DNA of 64,000 nt from Pictodentalium vernedei (GCA_031216915.1 CM062290.1:164030453-164094452), one strand, 5' to 3'. Positions 45,901-54,279 are shown, counted from the first letter of the stretch. The notes: generated from the sequence alone by a model not told the origin. A program made the numbers and translations.

Positions 45901-46568
45901 TATCACCTCCCTGTATGCCCTCCTCCTTATCCCCGATGTGCCCATTGAAGTCCCCCATTAGGACAATACTGAACCCTCTGCTTTCAAGCTCTGTGATATT
46001 CGATCTAAGAGTTGTATATATTGAATCATTCCACTCGGGCTTACTTCCCTCCACTGCTAAGTATACAACACCAACGGCAACACTCCTGCTTCCTAACTTG
46101 ATTTTTGCCCAGACTATTTCGTTGGATACTGGAATCTGAGTCCTTGCTTCTGTGAGATCTGTAATCAATGAGGGCTGTAATTCCTCTTTAGCGTAGATGC
46201 CAACACCCCCACCACGTTTCTGACCCTCAGTTCGCCCAGCTCCTATCCACACGCAACCCTTCATCTGATCAACCCGCTCATCCCGTCGTATCCACGTCTC
46301 ACTTAGACCCATTATATCGAAGTCTCCTTCGTCCATCAGTGTTGATATTTCGCTTACTTTCTTGTGCAGACCCTGGATGTTGCAGTACCCAAACTTAATG
46401 AATCTTTGTTTCTTTGTCATCACTGGCACATTATTATAACCCTGGTGTGTCCCTGTGTTGTGCATGTTTGTTGTTCTTTCTATGTTCCCAGCATTTGTGC
46501 CCCTCTGGGTTATCGGCTGTGGTCCCCTACCCCCCTTTTCTCCAAAAAAGGCCCAGCCACCTGTAAAA
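42962..46568 (-). mobile_element. Apparently full-length APE-type LINE (3.6 kb)
   Basis: A minus-strand non-LTR retrotransposon with a single long ORF. The 3' tail is (TTA)n, seen on the plus strand as ATAATAATAATAATAAT at 42963-42982. The 5' UTR is only about 100 bp. It sits inside element B between ACAGAC and a GTGATGGCAATAGC flank; compared with the uninterrupted copy at 53545-53580, a few target bases are altered and no clean duplication is visible. A 5'-truncated relative lies at 53640-54085. Clade uncertain: a single ORF with APE and RT, no RNase H and a C-terminal Cys/His motif. Confidence 0.85.
43031..46465 (-). CDS. LINE polyprotein: AP endonuclease + reverse transcriptase, intact
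   Basis: An 1144-codon open frame from ATG 46465 with no stop or shift. The APE endonuclease is N-terminal: 'FGYCNIQGL' (~25-33), SETW (55-58), GDFN (171-174), SDHN (259-262); it would nick target DNA to prime reverse transcription. The RT is central: 'DNYRGISVSSNIGKVF', 'FLDVKKAYDRVW' (~632-643), 'GLKQGCIFSPILFALYV' (~690-706), FADD (730-733). Near the C-terminus 'CQMCHSGVVETLEHFLLECP' (~1051-1070) is the CCHC-like motif found in many LINE proteins. No gag-like ORF1 or RNase H is present. All catalytic motifs I can check are kept, so a recently active copy is plausible. It is probably silenced rather than a host gene. The 192-aa plus-strand ORF at 44802-45380 is an antisense shadow. Confidence 0.9.
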   Translation of the reverse strand: MHNTGTHQGYNNVPVMTKKQRFIKFGYCNIQGLHKKVSEISTLMDEGDFDIMGLSETWIRRDERVDQMKGCVWIGAGRTEGQKRGGGVGIYAKEELQPSLITDLTEARTQIPVSNEIVWAKIKLGSRSVAVGVVYLAVEGSKPEWNDSIYTTLRSNITELESRGFSIVLMGDFNGHIGDKEEGIQGGDRKINTNGRKMLDLSKELGLKILNRDAKCKGKWTWERNDKKTIIDYILTDISVWREVIDVEIDDEGKNDLGSDHNLITVKIMGKKTNRDRNTFKEVWGLKQGADWKQFREKLKPSLECIPRDANVQSISDGIVNSLTEAGKDCIGRVRVPTRELGYRVNEGLKKAIKERKVKCAAYRRSRKLKGVDNNDTRLMKGEYELARKKVNEIKNNNRKERNCSLARTIKKTGGSSSNVFWNWVNKRGKSSVQSIKVDGESTEDKGRIASELVKHWEKINDRRWGSGSPPKRNTLVEENLSNRVCSEITAEEVRNVVSKLKNGKAGGTDEIPNEFLKNGGEALIEVLTNLFNLALRKQEVPREWRESKVSFIHKKGDKEVLDNYRGISVSSNIGKVFCKVIYSRLEEVIEEKGFLGEIQNGFRKGRRVTDHLFTLTQLIESTKAEKKKMFLAFLDVKKAYDRVWREGMWRKLEGIGLGGDFVGIMKALYTDVQSQLSLGSITTKRVPMDIGLKQGCIFSPILFALYVKDLGDELIQSAEGVNVGDIKIPGLFFADDMVLMSRTEQGLEKLLEIVGSYGNTWRLELNENKSKVIPVGRKVDMTKRWRVGEFSIPEGESKQITVGEKGEYEYLGVSINITGRGVYRNYSAKLILKGKRILNQLKLLGKNSFNKVFVGKTLWERVGLPSITYGTDVIPLNQTVIKKLESTQNDAGRWITGSSNAAALEAVRGELGWMKIKDRVDLGKLCYFNYLRNLPDNRWCKLMLDTIWNSNIETGWSKHVRELMDNYSIEVTNIEVGMKEGKRFVKERVMEDCNRNWRAGVSVKRSLQGLQYKEKPAFEKYLDGTFGGSLLFKLRSRSLELRGKIGRDGEKGCQMCHSGVVETLEHFLLECPQFIPHRIKFTGRIMQKWGEETKDRWLKADTRERVGMLIEEIEKEEVRDTIKQFISECWEERRGRGGGVLGE

Positions 46569-46616
46569 GCTATGTGATGGCAATAGCTTATCTTGACTTT
46601 GTCAAGTTAAGCTAAT

Positions 46617-46855
46617 AATATTTAGATTTAGAAGAATCAGGCTTTATTGCTCAGTATTTCAATTAATTTTATGACAACATGCATTGAATTTTTATATTAT
46701 TTTCTATCATTAGTCAGATTAATTATTATGTAGATTTTCAGGAAACAATACAGGATATCTTAATCAGTAACCGAAGATTATTGAAATAAAGAAATGTATT
46801 TGTCAGATAATCTGCAAGAATTCAGTTGTGAAAAATAACTAAAATTCCAATTATT
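46617..46855. other. No gene recognised
   Basis: AT-rich spacer between tandem-core elements B and C. Confidence 0.45.
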
Positions 46856-46857
46856 AA

Positions 46858-47300
46858 ACTAGAGGCTCTAAAGAGCCTGTAATCGCTCATCTGGAACTAC
46901 ATATAACTAGAGTGATGTCACGCATGCAGCCCAACTGTCCCAGGAATGGCAATACTTAGATGCAAAATAGTTGGAGCCATTTTTTGTTAACAGTTTACCT
47001 AACGAATCTGCCATATCTGCACTCGTGATATACAAAATTTGCTATTCAAATTTTATTTTTTCATTTCTCTACTTCAAAACATACCTCATAACCTATTAAT
47101 GGAACAAAATTGATGAGCTTGTTCCAATAAGGAGTAAAAAGCCATGGTTAGAAGTAAATAAAAAATGAAAAAATCTGATGTTTCAGAAAAATAATTTGTA
47201 CTGTTGGCTTCAACTTGTGTTAGGTAAAGGATTAAAGATGCAGTACATAAAGCAATGTTGGGCTATATGAGTCAATGGGAATAATTGCCTAAGTGACACG
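46858..47300 (+). repeat. Probable 5' end of tandem-core element C
   Basis: AACTAGAGGCTCTAAAGAGC contains the palindrome GGCTCT-AA-AGAGCC. It is followed at once by CGCTCATCTGG, which is inverted relative to the CCAGGTGAGCT that closes the element at 51712-51722. The pairing of a 46.9 kb end with a 51.7 kb end is inference; in between lie a B-type array and PKK element D. The rest of this stretch is unrecognised. Confidence 0.5.
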
Positions 47301-47360
47301 TTTGTTTGTGTGTGTGTGTGTGTGGGGGGGGGGGGGGGGAGGGGGGGGGGGGGAGTTGTG
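47300..47360. repeat. (GT)n followed by long G runs
   Basis: A TG dinucleotide repeat (about 47303-47323) runs directly into two G runs of ten or more, separated by single A bases. Confidence 0.9.
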
Positions 47361-47459
47361 GAACCTATATTGAAACCTGACCTGTCCTGTATTACTAGCT
47401 GGAAAATACACATATCAACTTTGGTTGAAATCAAATAATGGGGGGTGAGGGGTGGGGGA

Positions 47460-49992
47460 GAATGGGAGGTACGTAAGTTTAAAAAAAGGTTCCGCATATA
47501 GTGACTGTAAATAGTTCAAAATGCATATTGGAGAAAAGAAGAAAAAAAAGCCTAATTGGGAGGGGGTGGAGGGTGGGGGTAGGGGGTGGTGGTGTTTGTC
47601 TGGGTTTTTTAACCACAAACTTGGAGTCATCCTACCAAGCTACAATGAAATCCCTTCATAATTATGGCCTGTGGAATATTGTAAAGGTTTTCGAGCTTTG
47701 GGCCCCTGTTGCCGTAACAGTTGCCCAAAAGGGTACATTCTCATCTAGACATTATATGAAGTCAATCTATCAAGTTACAATGAAATCCCTCCATAAATAT
47801 GACATGCAGGCTGTGCTAAAGGTTTTCGGGCTTCAGGCTCGGGCAGCCATCATGGTTGAATGATCGCAACCAAAAGGGGACATTCTCATCTGGGCATCAT
47901 GTGGATTGATCCTACGAAGTTACAATGAAATCCCTTCATAAATATGACTTGTAGACTGTGCTGAAGGTTTTCGGGCTTCAGGCACCTGTAGCCATCACAG
48001 TTGCCCAATCACGTCCAAAAGGGTACTTTCTCATGTAGACATTATATGAAGTCAACCTATCAAGTTACAATGAAATCTCTCCATAAATATGACCTGTAGA
48101 CTGAGCTAAAGGTTTTCGGGTTTTGGACTCGGGCAGCCATACCGGTTGACTGATCACGACCAAAAGGGGACTTTCTCATGTAGACATGACCTAAAACCTG
48201 CATATGAAATTTCGTGAAGATCGTAACTGCCCCCCCCCCCCCCCTTCAGGGGGGGGGGGGGGGGGTGGGGGGTGGGGATGGGGGGGGCTGGTACATAAGT
48301 TTAAAAAAGGGTTCCGCATGTAGTGACTGTAAATAGTTCAAAATGAATACTGGAGAAAAGGAAAAAAAAGCCTAATTGCGGTGGGGTGGGGGTGGGGGTG
48401 GGGGGGGGGGGCAGTGTTTGTCTGGGTTTTTAACCACAAACTTGGAGTCATCCTACCAAGCTACAATGAAATTCCTTCATAATTATGGCCTGTGGAAAAT
48501 TTTAAAGGTTTTGGGGCTTTGGGCCTCTGTTGCTGTCACAGTTGCCCAAAAGGGGACGTTCTCATCTAGACATTATATGAAGTCAACCTATCAAGTTACA
48601 ATGAAATCCCTCCATAAATATGACCTGTAGACTGTGCTAAAGGTTTTTGGCTTTGGGCCCCTGTTGCCGTCACAGTTGCCCAAAAGGGGACGTTCTCATC
48701 TAGACATTATATGAAGTCAACCTATCAAGTTACAATGAAATCCCTCCATAAATATGACGTGTATACTGTGCTAAAGGTTTTTGGGCTTCGGGCTCGGGCA
48801 GCCATCATGGTTGAATGATCGCAACCAGTAAGGGACATTCTCATCTGGGCATCATGTGGATTGATCCTACAAACTTACAATGAAAACCCTTCATAAATAT
48901 GACCTGTAGACTGTGCTGAAGGTTTTCGGGGTTTGGGCACCTGTAGCCGTCACAGTTGCCCAAACATGTCCAAAAGGGGACTTTCTCATGAAGACATTAT
49001 ATGAAGTCAACCTATCAAGTTACAATGAAATCCCTCCATAAATATGACGTGTAGACTGTGCTAAAGGCTTTCGGGCTTCGGGCTCGGGCAGCCATCATGG
49101 TTGAATGATCGCAACCAAAAGGGGACATTCTTATCTGGGCATCATGTGGATTGATCCTACAAAGTTACAATGAAATCCCTTCATAAATATGACCTGTAGA
49201 CTGTGCTAAAGTTTTCGGGCTTCAGGCCCCTGTTGCCGTCACAGTTGCCCAAAAGGGGACGTTCTCATCTAGACATTATATGAAGTCAACCTATCAAGTT
49301 ACAATGAAATCCCTCCATAAATATGATGTGTAGACTGTGCTAAAGGTTTTTGGGCATCGGGCAGCCATCATGGTTGAATGATCGCAACCAATAGGGGACA
49401 TTCTCATCTGGGCATCATGTGGATTGATCCTACAAAGTTACAATGAAATCCCTTCCTAAATATGACCTGCAGACTGTGCTGAAGGTTTTCGGGCTTTGGG
49501 CACCTGTAGCCGTCACAGTTGCCCAAACATGTCCAAAAGGGGACTTTCTCATGTAGACATTATATGAAGTCAACCTATCAAGTTACCATGAAATCCCTCC
49601 ATAAATATGACCTGTATACTGTGCTACAGGTTTTGGGATTTTGGGCTCGGGCAGCCATACCGGTTGACCGATCATGACCAAAAGGGGAAGTTCTCATGTA
49701 GACATGACCTAAAACCTGCATATGAAATTTTGTGACGATCAGTCAAGAACTACCGGGTATAGCCTGTACTTGAAGGTTGAATAAAAAACTTTAACCACAA
49801 ACTTTAACCAAAACTCCAAATGTCAACTAAACAGGAAAAGAAAAAAAACAAAAAAAAACACTTGAACCTTCAGTAAAAAACTTTAACCACAAACTTTAAC
49901 CAAAACTCTAAATGTTAACAGGTGGACAGACGGACGGACGGACGGACGGACAAAAGTCATTACTATAGCCCTCACTGTAAACAGTCGGGCTA
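47460..49992 (+). repeat. Tandem-core element B', same core with a different 3' end
   Basis: About fourteen ~145-bp units of the element B core, again alternating two variants (GCCCCTGTTGCCGTCACAG and GCTCGGGCAGCCATCATGG). A ~830-bp segmental duplication makes the leader appear twice (47460-47640 and 48288-48460; shared wording CCGCAT.TAGTGACTGTAAA). The 3' end differs from element B: a (GGAC)n tract, then the hairpin AGCCCTCACTG-TAAA-CAGTCGGGCT (49967-49991), then AAAAATG. A shared core with an exchanged terminus suggests recombination between families. Confidence 0.7.
48228..48420. repeat. Poly-C / poly-G cluster
   Basis: A C run (about 48230-48244) is followed by G runs (48249-48264 and beyond) and a second G-rich stretch at 48380-48411. 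A C run beside a G run forms an inverted repeat and is a likely site of sequencing or assembly error. Confidence 0.85.
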
Positions 49993-50021
49993 AAAATGTG
50001 ATTTCCCATAGGCTTTCCATG

Positions 50022-51032
50022 ACACATTCATTCGCACCTCTGAACTCAAGAGTGTGAGCATCCTAATTACAATCTTAATTATGGAAACACTGGAACTACC
50101 AGCGCGATTGAAGAGAATGATAGCAGCTCTGGGCGTCTCTTGCCCTATCACCTGGACTATCCAGGAGATAGACAAGAGTGTTCATCTGAACCTTGAATTC
50201 AAGATTGAAGAAGAGAAAGAATTACCACCCTCCTCGGGGAGAGGTAGTACCTTTGATGGGAGGATCCCCTCTCACACTGGTCCTCACCCGAGTAGGTCAG
50301 GAGGTCCTGAAAAGAGAAAGAGAATAAAGAAGAGCCTGTCCACCAAGCGGAGGGATTCCTGAGGCTTGGAGGCATTCTTGGAGATGAAGAAAGAGAAGGG
50401 TGAGGAAAAGAAAGAGCCAGAGACGTCCACCACTTCCCCTCCCACTCCCACAGACAGCCCCATCCAAATGCCGGCTTCCCAGCCGGTATTGTCGGATGTG
50501 GAAGAGTCTGTGGAGACTGCGGTGGAAAAGGAAGCTGCCTTCCCGCCTCTTCCTGATCCCCACTCGTCTCTTCCTTCTAAACCAGAATGCCAGGACGTGG
50601 ATGACAGGCTGGAGAACATCTTACAGGAAAACAAAATACAAGGGGACCTTCACAGTCATGAGATGGACAGGAAGTACCAACTATTCCTCCAACAAATCGA
50701 AGAAGCCAATAAACTAATAGATGCCAGAAACCTACAACAACAAAAGACTCAGCAATCACTCACAACCAGTCCAGACTCAGCTAGGACAAGAAACATAACT
50801 CAGCAACCACCATCAGGCAGCCCACCAACAACACCAACTACCATTGTCTCTCCTTCCAAACCTCCACCTCTGAAAAAGAAGCAGAAAAGACACAAGCGCC
50901 ACTAACAACCCACAAATTCTCCTCCTTTACCACGGTCTGACACTTCAAAATTCTACAGCTAATGAGGGTCGAAAGGGGCTTGCTCCCCAAAACATCCCTG
51001 CACGCCTTCGGCACGCAAAACCATTTGATTCG
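50022..51032 (+). mobile_element. PKK element D (1011 bp, 11-bp TSD, empty site nearby)
   Basis: Flanked by the exact 11-bp repeat GGCTTTCCATG (50011-50021 and 51033-51043). Outer flanks are AAAATGTGATTTCCCATA on the left and GTAACTATGAACTGCAATTG on the right. An uninterrupted relative of the joined flank lies at 51319-51370 (AAAATGTGATTTCCCATAGG, then GTAACTATAAGCCACAATTG). The 3' block is GTCGAAAGGGGCTTGCTCCC..CATCCCTGCACGCC..TTCGGCACGCAAAACCATT. Confidence 0.82.
50081..50905 (+). pseudogene. PKK family ORF, copy D (single stop)
   Basis: The best preserved copy: one frame from ATG 50081 to TAA 50903-50905 (274 codons), interrupted only by TGA at 50360-50362. The N-terminal module is 'METLELPARLKRMIAALGVS' then 'CPITWTIQEIDKSVHLNLEF'. 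A basic linker follows (GGPEKRKRIKKSLSTKRRDS, with the stop directly after), then 'LEAFLEMKKEKGEEKKEPET', a Pro-rich acidic middle, a helical stretch ('DRKYQLFLQQIEEANKLIDA'), 'SARTRNITQQPPSGSPP' and the basic end PPPLKKKQKRHKRH. The stop lies at a position where one C-to-T change in a CGA codon would explain it (inference). The overlapping ORF 50400-50717 in another frame is a shadow. Confidence 0.75.
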
Positions 51033-51722
51033 GGCTTTCCATGGTAACTATGAACTGCAATTGTGGCCATGTTTGCAACATTACATGAGGATCATTGGTA
51101 GAGGGTGTCCTAGTCCTCAATCATGTGAAGTTTCAAAACATTTTGACTTTGTAGTTTCTGAGGGGAAGATTTTTGCAAAATCCATCAGTCAGAATCAGAG
51201 AATGTCTCTGGTGGCCATATTTTCCAACCAATGGGAACAAAAAGCACATCACTTGTAGAGGGCCTCCTATAGACCATTCCTGCAAAGTTTGGTTCACGTT
51301 CTCCAGAGAAGAAGATGAAAATGTGATTTCCCATAGGGTTTCTATAGTAACTATAAGCCACAATTGTGGCCATGTTTACAACCTGATCAAGATTAAATGA
51401 GGATCGTTGGTAGAGGGGGTCCCAGTCATCATTTATGTGAAGTATCAAAACATTTGACCTGGCAGTTTCAGAGGAGAAGATTTTTGAAAATCCACCAATC
51501 AGAATCAAAGAATGCCTCTGGCGGCCATGTTTTTCAACCCACGGGAGCAAAATGAGGATCGTTCATGGAGGACCTCCATAGACCATTCCTGCCAAGTTTG
51601 GTTCACACCAGCTCAGCGGTTACAGAGAAGAAGATGAAAATGTGAAAAGTTTATGGATGGCAGACGACGGTGGACGCAAAGTGATGAGAAAAGCTCACAT
51701 GGCCTTTTAGGCCAGGTGAGCT
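51033..51722 (+). repeat. Tandem-core element C, 3' part
   Basis: About two ~305-320-bp units ('GTGATTTCCCATAGGGTTTC', 'CACAATTGTGGCCATGTTT', 'GAGGATC.TTGGTAGAGGG', 'CAGAATCA.AGAATG.CTCTGG'). The 3' end runs GACGACGGTGGACGCAAAGT, then the hairpin AGCTCAC-ATGGCC-TTTTA-GGCCA-GGTGAGCT (51692-51722), then AAAAATG. PKK element D inserted into the first unit. Confidence 0.75.
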
Positions 51723-51859
51723 AAAAATGAAAGGACACATATAATTTATTATTCTAATTCAGTAATTGTAAGTTTCACACATGTAATCCCACAAATATTT
51801 CCATTAAAATCCCCCAACACAGTCACACAAGCAAATTTAACCTGAATAAAAAGGTGGTG

Positions 51860-51950
51860 CTAATGCTTTCCCTGTGGTTTTCTTATTTCCAAATACGTAT
51901 GTGGTACTAATGCTTTCACTGGGGTTTTCTTATTATCACATACGTATATG
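51860..51950 (-). repeat. Minisatellite, inverse of the 37 kb one
   Basis: GCTAATGCTTTCCCTGTGG, TTCTTATTTCCAAATACG and TATGTGGTACTAATGCTTTC are the reverse complement of the unit at 36966-37085, about 1.7 copies. Confidence 0.85.
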
Positions 51951-51954
51951 GAAA

Positions 51955-52135
51955 TGAATGCCGGGTGATTCAGCACCTGGACGAATCGGCACCTGGGTTT
52001 TTTGACGATTCAGGACTGGGTTTTTGGACAATTCGGCACTTGAGTTTGGACAATTCGGCACCTGCGCATGCGGTGGACGATTCGGCATTTGACTTTGGAC
52101 GACTCGACACTTGGGTTCGAACAATCCCTCATAAA
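51955..52135. repeat. GATTCGGCACCTGG minisatellite
   Basis: About seven irregular units of (GAC)GA/AATTCGGCAC(C/T)TG(G/A)GTTT. The 63-aa ORF here (repeats of 'DDSA') is a by-product. The complementary motif GAATCGTCCAA occurs at 54660-54860 and GAATCGTCC at 57600-57650. Confidence 0.8.
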
Positions 52136-52158
52136 GACAAAAGTAACATTCACTGAAT

Positions 52159-53611
52159 AATGAAAGTGTTAATGACACTGTAGCTTAACTTGTCTGTGTG
52201 TTGTGTTTGATGAAAAGGATAATGTTCAATGATTATGAAAGGATTATGAAATAAGACAAGAATTGTGATAATTGGGAATATGTTAATTTCTGTTCCCTGT
52301 ATGCTATGTTTTTAATAAAAAATAATATCAGGTGTAGACTGTACTCAATAACTGAGGGTGGGTTAATGTGGCCCTCACAGTTAATGTATGTGGCCCTCAC
52401 AGTTAATGTATGTCAACGAAAGTTACCAAGTTACAGTGAAATTATTCCAAAACGAGTCATCCTATCAAGTTACATTGAAATCCACTGATAAATATGGCCT
52501 GTAGACTGGGCTAAAGGTTTTCGGGCTTCAGGCCTGTGTAGCCATCACGGTTGACCAATTGCAACTAAAAGGGAAGGTCCTCATCTCGACATTATACTGA
52601 GTCATTCTACCAAGTTACAATGAAATCCCTTCACAAATACAACCTCTAGTCTGTATTAAAGTTTTTTTGGTTTTGGGCTCGGCAGCCATCATGGTTGAAT
52701 GATCAATACCAAAAGGGATGTTCTCATCTGGGCATTATCTGGAGTAATCCTACGAAAGTTGCAATGAAATCCCTTCATAAATATGACCTGTAGACTGTGT
52801 TCAAGGTTTTCGGGCTTCGGGCCCCTGTACCCTTCACAGTTGACCAATCACGACCAAAAGGGGATGTCATCATCTAGGCATTACATGGAGGCAACCTATC
52901 AAGTTACAATGAAATCCTTCCATAAATATGACCTATAGACTATGCTAAAGGTTTTTGGGTTTTGGGCTTGGCAGCCATCACGGCTGAATGATCGTGACCA
53001 AAAGGGGATGTTCTCATTTAGACATTATATGAAGTCAACCTACCAAGTTACAATGAAATACTTCCATAAATATGACCTGTAGACTGTGGTAAAGGTTTTC
53101 GGGTTTTGGGCTCGGGCAGTCGTCACGGTTGACAGATTGTGACCAAATGGGGACGTTCTCATCTAGACATCATACGTAGTCATCCTACCAAGTTACAATG
53201 AAATCCCTCAATATTAAATATGACATGCAGACTGTGCTAAAAGATTTTGGGTTTCGGCTTGGGCAGCCATCACGGTTGACAGATCATGACCAAAAGGCGA
53301 TGTTCTCATCTAGACATTATACAGAGGCATCTTACCAAATTACAATGAAATCCCTTCATAAATACGACCTGTAGACTGTGCTAATGGTTTTCCGGTTTTG
53401 GGCTCGGGCAGCCATACCGGTTGACTGATCGCGACCAAAAGGGGACATTCTCATCTAGACATGACCCCAAACCTGCATATGAAATTTTGTGATGATCAGA
53501 CAAGAACTACTAGCAGCCTGTGCTAAAGGAAAATGTGAACAGACTCACAGACTAACAGACTTCCGCATACGTGATAGCAATAGCTTATCTTGACTTTGTC
53601 AAGTTAAGCTA
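52159..53611 (+). repeat. Tandem-core element B, copy 2 (uninterrupted)
   Basis: The 5' hairpin AGTGTTAATGACACT (52165-52179) and TAGCTTAACTTGTC (52181-52194) are followed by the leader GATAATGTTCAATGATTATG. About eight ~145-bp units follow, then GACTTCCGCATACGTGATAG and the hairpin TAGCTTATCTTGAC-TTT-GTCAAGTTAAGCTA (53581-53611). Being uninterrupted, it serves as the reference for copy 1, where a LINE has inserted. Confidence 0.78.
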
Positions 53612-53639
53612 AAAATGATCTTTCCAGCATTGATTTGAC

Positions 53640-54085
53640 CCCCTCTCACCAATTAAGGTTACCGTCCTCCATGACCCTTTCTCTGACGATTTTTTTACCG
53701 TGGGTTGCCCCTACGTCTAGGTCCGAGATCGTGAGTAGTTCTCTTATTAGCTCCCTCACTTGGATCATCCACCCTGTCTTGATATTTGAGTTGAAAATAC
53801 TCTGGAACATTACTTTACACCATTGGGTGTCAGGGAGATTTACCAAGCAATTAAGATAACCGAGTTTCAATAAGTCTAACCTGTCCTTGATTCTCATCCA
53901 CCCAAGCTCACCCCTGATTGCTTCTAGTGCTGCAGCATTACTCAACCCCGTTATCCACCGGCCTGCATCGTTCTGCACGGTTTCCAAGCTCTTTACAGCC
54001 ATTTGGTTTAGGGGTACCACTTACGTACCATATGTTATATTTGGCAGACCCACCATTTCCCAAATGGTTTTCCCCACGAAAATGA
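53640..54085 (-). pseudogene. Fragment of the 43-46 kb LINE family
   Basis: Minus-strand codons read 'VVPLNQMAVKSLETVQNDAG', 'RWITGLSNAAALEAIRGELG', 'WMRIKDRLDLLKLGYLNCLV', aligning with residues ~860-1000 of the intact LINE ('VIPLNQTVIKKLESTQNDAG'). A stop lies just upstream of VVPLNQ (near 54022). Only ~150 codons of the region after the RT domain remain, cut at both ends, so this is a fragment and not simply a 5'-truncated insertion. Confidence 0.85.
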
Positions 54086-54103
54086 TTAGTGCAATATCTG
54101 CAG

Positions 54104-54240
54104 TAGTGGAAAAATCCAAGACGTCAGAGAAAGACAGCTGAAGAGGTCCAGGGAAAACTTTTCAAATTGTGGGACAGACACAGCGCTGGAGAGTTGACAT
54201 CGAGTCAGTTGTTGAGAAGGTGTGCTGGTATATATGGTCA
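54104..54240 (+). other. Possible exon (low confidence)
   Basis: An open stretch bounded by ATATCTGCAG at the left (acceptor-like) and GTAAGTG at 54241 (consensus donor). One frame reads 'KTAEEVQGKLFKLWDRHSAG' then 'ELTSSQLLRRCAGIYGQ', which looks protein-like in composition. I do not recognise a family. It abuts a LINE fragment, so it may belong to a mobile element or pseudogene rather than a host gene. Confidence 0.3.
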
Positions 54241-54279
54241 GTAAGTGTTGGGTATACTATTTCAAATTGACTAATATTT

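Larger units (their letters stand above)
41513..46614 (+). repeat. Tandem-core element B, copy 1, split by a LINE
   Basis: The 5' end has a hairpin AGTGTC-AAT-GACACT (41519-41533) followed by TAGCTTAACTTGAC (41535-41548). The 3' end has the hairpin TAGCTTATCTTGAC-TTT-GTCAAGTTAAGCTA (46584-46614), whose last arm is the exact inverted match of the 5' TAGCTTAACTTGAC. The core is about eight ~145-bp units between 41815 and 42860. Short terminal inverted repeats, a tandem core and a 3' hairpin fit Helentron-associated elements. A LINE interrupts it just before the 3' hairpin (42962-46568). Confidence 0.75.

Noticed and set aside
41815..49700. CRISPR-like array
   Set aside because: Repeats are ~145 bp, contiguous and mutated throughout, with no unique spacers; the context is eukaryotic.
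51965..52156. 63-codon ORF with DDSA repeats
   Set aside because: Produced by the GATTCGGCACCTGG minisatellite.
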